A stretch of DNA of 64,000 nucleotides from Eucommia ulmoides. Taxonomy: Eukaryota > Streptophyta > Magnoliopsida > Garryales > Eucommiaceae. Made by a program: the position numbers and the translations under genes. Below the pieces are notes generated by a model. It was not told the DNA's origin, searched no databases, and saw only the letters and a list, made by a program, of their open reading frames with translations. This document shows positions 57,691 to 64,000 of the stretch, in pieces (position 1 is the first letter of the stretch; every line of letters starts with the position of its first letter). The stretch is taken from the NCBI GenBank assembly GCA_016647705.1, contig JAENRU010000432.1:1-64000 (forward strand), given 5' to 3'.

Positions 57691-58358
57691 TCCAAAAAAA
57701 CTAATCCTAAAAGACTACGGTGTTCAAATTCATAGGCATGGAGACTTTTCAACGAGGATAGGGCCTCAGAACTGATTGATCCAACGGTGGAGAACTCATC
57801 TCTTCTATCAGAAGAAGCGGTAAGATCAATTCATGCGGCTCTGCTATGCATTCAACAACGCCCAGAGGACAGGCCAAGCATGGCATCGGTGGTACTAATG
57901 TTGGGTAGCAAGGGCTCGTGGCCATTGCCAAAGCAGCCTGGTTTATTCACTGAAAGGAGTTTTGTTGAAGGAGAGTATTCTTGGAGCATCAAACCAACAA
58001 GTTCTTCAATCAATGAAATCATCATTACCGAAATGGATCCTCGGTAGATTTTTTTTTTCTTTTTTCATATAGAAAAGAAGTAATCAATTGGAATAAAATT
58101 TCAGTACTGATCTTTTAGATCATAAGGTATTGATCCTTTTACAGGTGGATATGTCATTTTTGGATATTTATTTTGTGCAAACCAATTTTATTTTGGTGGA
58201 GTTAGAAATATTTTTGGATCAATTTTTTCTTGCTTTTAAATAACTTTCTTTTTTCTTTCTTTTTTTTTGTTTTTTTACCAAAAAACATAATTTTTAGTGC
58301 TAATTGGTTGATGTGAGATACTATAATTAACTTTAATTTCACAATTTGGGATAATCCC

Positions 58359-58766
58359 TGTAGAAATTCAATGGGCCTAACTCACTCTCAAAAGACGTCT
58401 TGTAAGAGGAGGATTGCCCTTGCCTTTATATATAGCTCAGGATCAGGTAACACAAGCGATGTGGGATTCAGGGTGGACTTTGACAAACCTCCGCGAATGG
58501 ATATCGGGAGACCCAACATCAATGGGGACTCAACACGTCCCCTCACGTGTAGAGTAAATTTTGACAAATCACTGCGAACGGATATCGGGAGCCCATCATT
58601 GATGTGGGATTTAACATGCCCAACATCAGACAAAGTTTGGCTCTGATACCATATAGAAATTCAATAGGCCTAACTCACTCTCAAAAGACGTTTTGTAAGA
58701 GGATGATTGCCCTTGACTTTATATATAACTCAGGATCAGGTGACACATGCGATGTGGGATTCAACA
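58359..58766 (-). mobile_element. TRIM retrotransposon (408 bp), TSD ATCCC
   Basis: Terminal direct repeats of about 110 bp (58359-58468 and 58652-58766) enclose only about 180 bp. On the minus strand the 5' repeat starts TGTTGAATCCCACATCGC, ends TTTCTATA, and is followed by the primer-binding site TGGTATCAGAGC (58640-58651). The flanks are ATCCC at 58354-58358 and 58767-58771. The left arm has the empty site. This is the classical layout of terminal-repeat retrotransposons in miniature, which have no genes; the 91-codon frame inside is incidental. Confidence 0.9.
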
Positions 58767-58771
58767 ATCCC

Positions 58772-58966
58772 TATTGATCCCCCAAAAAAACATTTATTAA
58801 TATATTTTACAAATTAGTATAATTTTCAGAATTTAAAATAGAAAATCAAAATTAAGTTTTGGCGAACCACATAAATGACTATCAAAATTATAATTTTTCG
58901 TGGAATAAAATAAAATAAAAAATCAAATACAAAATAATTATATCAAAATAAAGGGTTTTGGTAGAG

Positions 58967-59013
<47 letters not shown>

Positions 59014-59502
59014 TAAAAAACAAAACTAACAAGATTATTGACATATTCATATGAGAATTCTACGGAACCTTTAAAACAAAATTTGGTTGAGCCGTGCTTT
59101 TGGAGTCAAAATTTTACTTAAGTTATTTTTCAAATTATTTTAAAAAACAATCTAATAATCTAGCACAACATTTAAACTCAATACTAGGTGACGACGCCTT
59201 TTTTTAAAATTGTCTTAACTTATTTACAAGAAAATCAGCCTTTTTTTTTAAAAAAAAATTCCTCTTTAAATATTTAAAAATAATATATATATAAAATTTG
59301 TTTATTTATTTTTTAAATATCCGGGATACGTCAAAAACTAATAAGATTATTGACATATTCATATGAGAATTCTACTGATATCCCACTAAATTGGGAAAAG
59401 GAGTTAGGTGGTTGTGCACAATTGAAGCAAATTTGTTAAATTTTTATAGTTTTTGAGACTCAAATAAAACGTGGAGTATAATTAAAGGGTAGTAAATGTA
59501 AT
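58772..59502. other. Upstream region of gene B'
   Basis: AT-rich, with an (AAT)n run at 58977-59013. It matches the left arm 20125-20880 in reverse. No gene. Confidence 0.5.
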
Positions 59503-59510
59503 TATAAATA
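59503..59510 (+). promoter_or_regulatory. TATA box of gene B'
   Basis: TATAAATA, kept in the left-arm remnant too (reversed near 20117-20124). Transcription would be expected to start 25-35 bp downstream (about 59535), which places the first ATG (59518) upstream of it and favours the ATG at 59545. Another weaker TATAATTA lies at 59478. Confidence 0.45.
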
Positions 59511-59544
59511 GCTGCCCATGCACAGTCCAAACACAGAGTGTCTA

Positions 59545-61481
59545 ATGGACTATCATTGCGCCGTTACCGGAATTCTTCTCTTCTCCTTTACGATCTTCTT
59601 CTCCGTTGCCGGATATAACATCACCACCACCCGATTCATCGGCGACGGCGAGACCATTGTTTCCGACAATGGGTACTTCGAAATGGGTTTCTTCAGTCCG
59701 GCAAGTTCCGTGAACCGTTACCTCGGAATCTGGTATAAAAATTTACCGATCCGGACGGTGGTCTGGGTCGCCAACACAGAAATGCCAATCGCCGGTAAAA
59801 AATCTGGCGTCGCCAAAGTCATCCTCCCCGGGATTATCGCCGTCGTGGATAGCAGCAGCGACGACAAAGTCATGTGGTCTTCCAACATATCGTCGGCCAC
59901 ATCTTCCCGCAATCCGATCGCGGAGCTTTTGGATTCCGGCAATCTGGTGGTGAGAGACGCCGGCGAAACTAACCCGGAGAATTTCTTCTGGCAGAGCTTC
60001 GATTATCCCGGCGACACGCTTCTGCCGGGGATGAAGCTCGGAAAAAACTTCGTCACCGGCCGGGAAGTTCACCTCACATCATGGCGGAGCAACGACGATC
60101 CGTACCCTGGCGATTTCACCTTCCACTGCGATCCGACCGGGTACCCGCAAAACGTACTGGAAAAAGGACCGGTCGAGGTTTTCCGATCAGGTCCGTGGAA
60201 TGGAATAGGGTTCAGTGGAATCCCAAGCCTGAAAAAAAACCCGGTTTTTAAATTCAAAGTGATCATCAGAAGAGAAGAGGTATACAGTAGGTTTGAGCTT
60301 CTCAACAGCTCCGGCTATTCAAAGCTGACGTTGACGCCGGCCGGCGATATCCGGCGCCAGAACTGGGTCGAATCGGAAAAAGACTGGAAAATCTTCCTCA
60401 CTTCTCCGGCGGACTCCTGCGATAATTACAAGCTCTGCGGCGGCAACGGAATCTGCAACCCCGGCAACTCCCCCATCTGTAGATGCCCGGATAAATTCGA
60501 ACCCAGAAAATCAAAGGACTGGGAAAAATCCGATTGGTCAAATGGGTGTGTTCGGAAGACGGCGTTGGATTGCCGGAACAACGCTGGAGATGTGTTTACC
60601 AGATATTCCGGCGTTAAAATGCCGGACACGAGAAATTCTTGGCATAACAAGGGGATGAGCCTCAAGGAATGTGAAGGGACGTGCTTGAAGAATTGTTCAT
60701 GCATGGCTTATTCAAGTCTAGATGTAAGAAAAGGTGGGAGTGGGTGTTTGCTCTGGTTTGATGATCTCATTGACATGCGTGACGTCATCAATGGAGTCCA
60801 AGAAATTTTCATTAGAGTTGCTTCCCCTCAAGCTGAGTTGGGTAAGAATTATTTTATAAATATAATTAATTTTGTGCTTCCATTTCAATATTATAACTCA
60901 TTTGATTTTATCAGACCAATCTCTTAGATCTGTATACAGGTTCGAAACTGACACGTTTGATTATTATTTTAAGACTTTCTTCTAAGAATTGATTAAAATG
61001 CACTACATCAACATGTTACTTGGACCCAAGAGGTGTTATTCCTCTTAGCAATGGGAGCTATTTCTTTTACTTGTCAATCAGAATTAGACTCTAATGGGGA
61101 ATACTTTAAGAATTAAATTTTGAATTTAATCTTAAATATACCAGATCGATGTGAAGAAGTGCACCCTTAACATCGTTCAGAGACATGATTAATCGAGGTG
61201 TACAGTGCGTGAGTTACCTCCAACATACCTTACTGTAAAACCTAAAATAAAAACATCATGGTATATAATTTTTGAAAATTTTCATAATCAAAGTTATTAG
61301 TTTGGATTTAACCAAATATATTTCATTTTTCAAAATAGGGGAAAAAAATAGAGATATTGGTGTTGAATTTAACAGTAAATTGACAAATTCTGCAGCTTCT
61401 CAAGGTGGATCCGACGGGAAGAAAAGAGATGGAATCAAGATGGTCTTGGCATTGTTCATCGGCTCACTTCTTTTCTACTGA
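59545..61481 (+). CDS. Gene B': S-domain receptor-like protein without kinase
   Basis: Exons 59545-60841 and 61396-61481, with GT-AG borders and phase 1 as in gene A, give 460 aa (469 from the upstream ATG at 59518). Seen: a signal peptide (LLFSFTIFFSVAG), bulb lectin (WVANTEMPIAGKKSG), S-locus glycoprotein domain (SGPWNGIGFSG), EGF-like part (GICNPGNSPICRCPDKFEPR) and PAN cysteines (LKECEGTCLKNCSCMAYSS). Exon 2, which in gene A encodes the membrane segment and then continues, ends here with a stop: SQGGSDGKKRDGIKMVLALF plus IGSLLFY. The protein thus ends in a short hydrophobic tail and lacks a kinase. It may be membrane-anchored, possibly through GPI, or secreted. No kinase exons follow downstream. 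The ectodomain is free of stops, so it may be functional. Confidence 0.8.
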
Positions 61482-61776
61482 AAGATCAATCTTTTTTATT
61501 TTATTTTTTTTCGTTATTAGAAATAGAAGGTGATTTTCATAAGATTTTGACGGAGAGAATTAGATTGTAGTCAGTTTGATAATAATTTTTATATGCACTT
61601 TTGATCTTGATGTACTGTTTTAAAGAACTCTGGTAACTCCCTATGCCGTTTTAGATAGCGTGTTTGAAGTTTATCTGTTTTTTTCCTCCTCGATAGACAA
61701 CTATTGCAAAATTTTGTTTGCATTTTTCTCGTCAATTATATATGTGTGTGTATTTATATAAAAATTAAAATAGAAA
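61482..61776. other. Region downstream of gene B'
   Basis: No gene. 61500-61680 pairs with 18745-18990 in the left arm. Confidence 0.5.
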
Positions 61777-61847
61777 TGGAGATGCGGGGTATTGATCCCC
61801 CTATCTCGCATGCTAAGCGAACGCTCTACCATCTGAGCTACATCCCC
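61777..61847 (-). tRNA. tRNA-Ala (AGC), possibly degenerate
   Basis: On the minus strand GGGGATGTAGCTCAGATGGT begins a cloverleaf: the acceptor GGGGATG pairs with CATCTCC (one G-U), discriminator A, D-arm GCTC/GAGC, anticodon loop TTAGCAT (AGC, alanine). It differs from the usual plant sequence: the variable loop is about two bases short, the T-stem has GGGGG opposite CCCCG (one mismatch), and the T-loop is ATCAATA. It is nuclear type, without an intron. It lies in the right arm, and the left arm lacks it because transposons occupy that place. Confidence 0.85.
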
Positions 61848-62436
61848 TTGATGGCTTCCTAAATTTTGTCTTATTGATAAACTTGGTTTCGTTCTACCTA
61901 ATGCATAATCATTGCAATACCTAAAACTACAACAGAGCGATCTTATCTAGCATGTCTCCCTAATATAAGATCTACTGTTTAAAATCCCTTTCCCCACCCA
62001 AAAAAAAATACTACAAAGAAAGAGAGATACAGACATTATATGAACTACACAGAGAGAGAGCGCATTTTAGAACTACAAAGAAGAGAGAACAGAAATTATT
62101 GAGAGAGAGAGATCATATCAGAATTCAGAGGAAGAGTGGGAAGTCCGAGCTAGGCCTGATCGGGGCTGAAGTCGGCGCCTTGCCTGCTTGACCGGGCGAT
62201 TTTTTTCCGGAGAATCTACTCCAGAGAGAGAGAGAGCAGAATTTTCTATTGCTTCTTCCTGGAATAATCTACAAATTGGGTGTGGATGATTCCACACCAG
62301 TCTTACAAATTAAGCATACAATGGAACCCTGTTCCCCTTCCCCCATCCCCCCATCTCTACAACCCACCACACTATTTACAAAAAAAAAAAAAACACTACC
62401 AGTTTCTAGTTAAATTTAACCGCGAAATCAAACGAA
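61848..62436. other. 3' flank of the gene at 62437, with GA-rich repeats
   Basis: Several GAGAGAGAG tracts (62025-62110, 62223-62240) and a probable 3' untranslated region. The left arm (14338-14620) matches in reverse but lacks the block with CCGAGCTAGGCCTGATCGGG (about 62140-62220). Confidence 0.5.
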
Positions 62437-64000
62437 TCATTTCCCTGATCTGCTCCAATCCATGCCCATAAACGTTCTCGGTTTCTCCTGACTTTCCCGA
62501 TTCTCCTCGTTCACCAACCGTTGCTTTTTCCTAACATTAGAATTGTAAAGCTTTGATTCTGAAACAGCGGTGTTTAATGGCGACTTGATTGATCGAGGAG
62601 TAGACCAATTTTTCTCCATCATCATCATCATCTTCTTAGAATTATCAAGGGGTGGGGATTTGCTTTCGGGTTTCTCATTAGACTTGAACTTGCAGGCTTC
62701 AATCGGCTTTTGAAACGGTTTATTTGGTGTTGGATTATGCTTGGAGGCGATCTCATAGAGTGTCTTAGCGGCAGCCAGTAGAATCGGTGAATTCTCATCT
62801 GAAAGAACAAAAAGATTAAGGCCCTGTTTGGTTTGCTTTTTTAACATACTGTTTTCAGTTTTAAAAAACACAAAAAATACAACTATTACTCTTTCAACAA
62901 CACAACCAGCGGGGATCCAGAAAATTGGTTGGGGAGGGTAAGTTCTCATCCAAATATTTTTATAATTCATGGGGCTTATGTAAAATTTTAAGAGATTGTT
63001 ATTGATTTTTGCTAAAAAAAAAGGGATAATAGTGAAAATTTTCAAAAGTTCAGGGCCCTGAATCCATATTGGGCACCAAGCAGCTCCGCCACTAAACACA
63101 ACTCAAAAATACTTTCACAAAACAATTTTCATAATACTCGATCTATCACATTATCTATTTTTCATATCATATTTTATTTTTTATAAATTTAATTTTAATT
63201 TTCTGGTTCCTAAATTTTCCCTGTTCCCAACAATGTAGGAACATAAAAAATCAGTTTTCAGAACAAATTTATGAGAACAGAACAAAATTGTTCCCAAAAT
63301 TCATGTTTATGATCCAAGAAGCCAATCATTTTCCACGCTTCATAAGGTATCTTCATATTCTAGATATCATCATGGTGTTGTTTAGTTTCGTTTTCAAAAA
63401 CAAAAATTCAACTATTACTCTTCTAACAACACAACTCGAAAGCGATTTTGTTGAACATTTTTCAGAATACTAATAGATTTATAATTTTGTAAGTGTAATT
63501 TTACCTTTATTCTCTATGTCCATATTTTTTTCACCAAACAAACGTCATTATTAATAATTATATTTTTCCTAATTTTCAAATTTGAAAAGAAAAAAAAAAT
63601 CTCAAAATATTCAAAAACTAAATCAGAATACCCTTAACCAAATTATACTTCAAAAAAAAAAACTTACCTGAAGGAGACGAGGAATCCAAGCACCTCTCAC
63701 CAGGCACCGAGCCTTTTTCACATCCCGCCAAGCTCATAGATGAGGATGGAACATTTTCACTATCTAAAGGCAAACTATTTGGACCTCTAGATGGAACCAA
63801 TTTGTGATCATAAATAAGTGTTTCCAATTTCAAATCAAAACCAGAATATACCGGTGGTGTATTGAGATTGTTCTCAACTTTAGCCCATCTAGCTTGACAT
63901 CCACTCCTACTTGTACTCAATTTGACAGCATCAGAACTAGATTTACAATGCCCATGTGACCAAGAAAAAGATGACAAACCACGTCGGCCAAACACAACCT
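62437..64000 (-). CDS. Unrecognised plant protein, C-terminal two exons (partial at window edge)
   Basis: The last exon 62798-62437 (AG acceptor at 62799-62800; stop at 62437) and the preceding exon, from the window edge to 63668 with donor GTAAG, join in phase (...LDSSSPS|DENSPILLAAAKTLYEIA...). About 230 residues are visible. They are serine-rich and polar, with a short helical block SPILLAAAKTLYEIASKH, then basic stretches (FQKPIEACKFKSNEK, VRKKQRLVNEENRE) and a conserved-looking end FMGMDWSRSGK. The Lys/Arg-rich low-complexity character suggests a nuclear protein, but I do not recognise the family. The 3' exon exists broken in the left arm. The intron (62799-63667) holds MITEs. Confidence 0.7.
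62820..63600. mobile_element. MITEs in the last intron of the right-edge gene
   Basis: Phrases GGCCCTGTTTGGTTTGCTTT and CAACTATTACTCTT.CAACA recur at 62821-62905 and 63370-63435. A roughly 190-bp element ending GCAGCTCCGCCACTAAAC (63075-63098) is nested in the first. They mirror 12960-13690, so they predate the duplication. Confidence 0.5.

Larger units (their letters stand above)
54622..58047 (+). pseudogene. Gene A': S-domain receptor kinase pseudogene, exons 2-7 only (right arm)
   Basis: Exons at 54622-54762, 55137-55294, 55498-55714, 55849-56086, 57129-57278 and 57736-58047 match gene A exons 2-7 base for base in length, except exon 6, which has 150 instead of 151 nt (CGTTATATG for CGGTTATATG), a frameshift. 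Exon 1 with the whole ectodomain is missing. The glycine loop is [10 protein letters not shown] (third Gly to Glu), the DFG region reads [10 protein letters not shown] for [10 protein letters not shown], and VVGT became VVRT, although Lys of AVKRL and the HRD Asp survive. It cannot encode a working receptor. Confidence 0.9.
51170..63655. repeat. Right arm of the large inverted duplication
   Basis: Reverse-complement partner of 12860-27533; landmarks are given there. The outer end lies just inside the intron upstream of 62798, near ACCCTTAACCAAATTATACT. The inner end is the sharp junction with LTR copy 5 at 51169/51170. Arm-specific material: the TRIM (58359-58766), tRNA-Ala, and an intact exon 1 of gene B'. 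Confidence 0.85.

Noticed and set aside
61272-61395. Upstream extension of gene B' exon 2 as an independent 69-aa gene
   Set aside because: The part before 61396 is intron; the acceptor and phase match those of gene A exon 2.

Overview
The window is nuclear DNA of a flowering plant, most likely a eudicot. It is AT-rich, has spliced genes with GT-AG introns, S-domain (G-type lectin) receptor kinases, a nuclear tRNA-Ala, and a dense nested set of plant transposons (Ty1-copia, solo LTRs, TRIM, Mutator-like elements, MITEs, a poly(A)-tailed retroposon). I cannot name the species.

Layout. 1-12.8 kb is a transposon graveyard. A broken Mutator-like (MULE) transposase gene (1288-1737 and 7270-9423) is split by an LTR remnant (1866-7118), which is itself split by a Pack-MULE (2067-4813) carrying a piece of a ribosomal protein L18-type gene. 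A broken plant-mobile-domain gene (9823-12830) follows, split by a solo LTR (10275-12003, TSD ACACG).

12.86-27.5 kb and 51.2-63.65 kb are two arms of a large imperfect inverted duplication. Each arm holds, from outside in: the 3' part of an unrecognised gene, an S-domain receptor gene B, an S-domain receptor kinase gene A, and a Ty1-copia element lying in intron 1 of A at the same site in both arms. The left arm keeps an apparently intact A (21192-31722, minus, 7 exons, 837 aa) but only a fragment of B. The right arm keeps an intact-looking B (59545-61481) that ends after the ectodomain and has no kinase, and a dead A (54622-58047). The right arm also holds a tRNA-Ala(AGC) and the live-looking copy of the unrecognised gene, which runs off the window edge. 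Later insertions on one arm only (423-bp solo LTR, TRIM, a copia remnant) can be read against the empty site on the other arm.

32-51 kb is the spacer. It contains an LTR-family copy with a small poly(A) retroposon inside it, a full-length 5.35-kb copia element (35065-40413, TSD ACAAC) whose polyprotein frame has three in-frame stops and no frameshift, and a higher-order tandem array (40.44-49.2 kb). The array is interrupted by a 3.1-kb solo LTR with an exact 5-bp TSD and an unfilled paralogous site in the same window.

One LTR family occurs five times (1.9, 17.4, 32.4, 45.2 and 49.2 kb). Four copies carry a minisatellite that differs in sequence between copies, but it is bracketed each time by the same roughly 15-bp inverted repeat. 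Only gene A, gene B' of the right arm, the tRNA and the partial gene at the right edge look like possible functional host genes. The copia element at 35-40 kb is the youngest full-length transposon.
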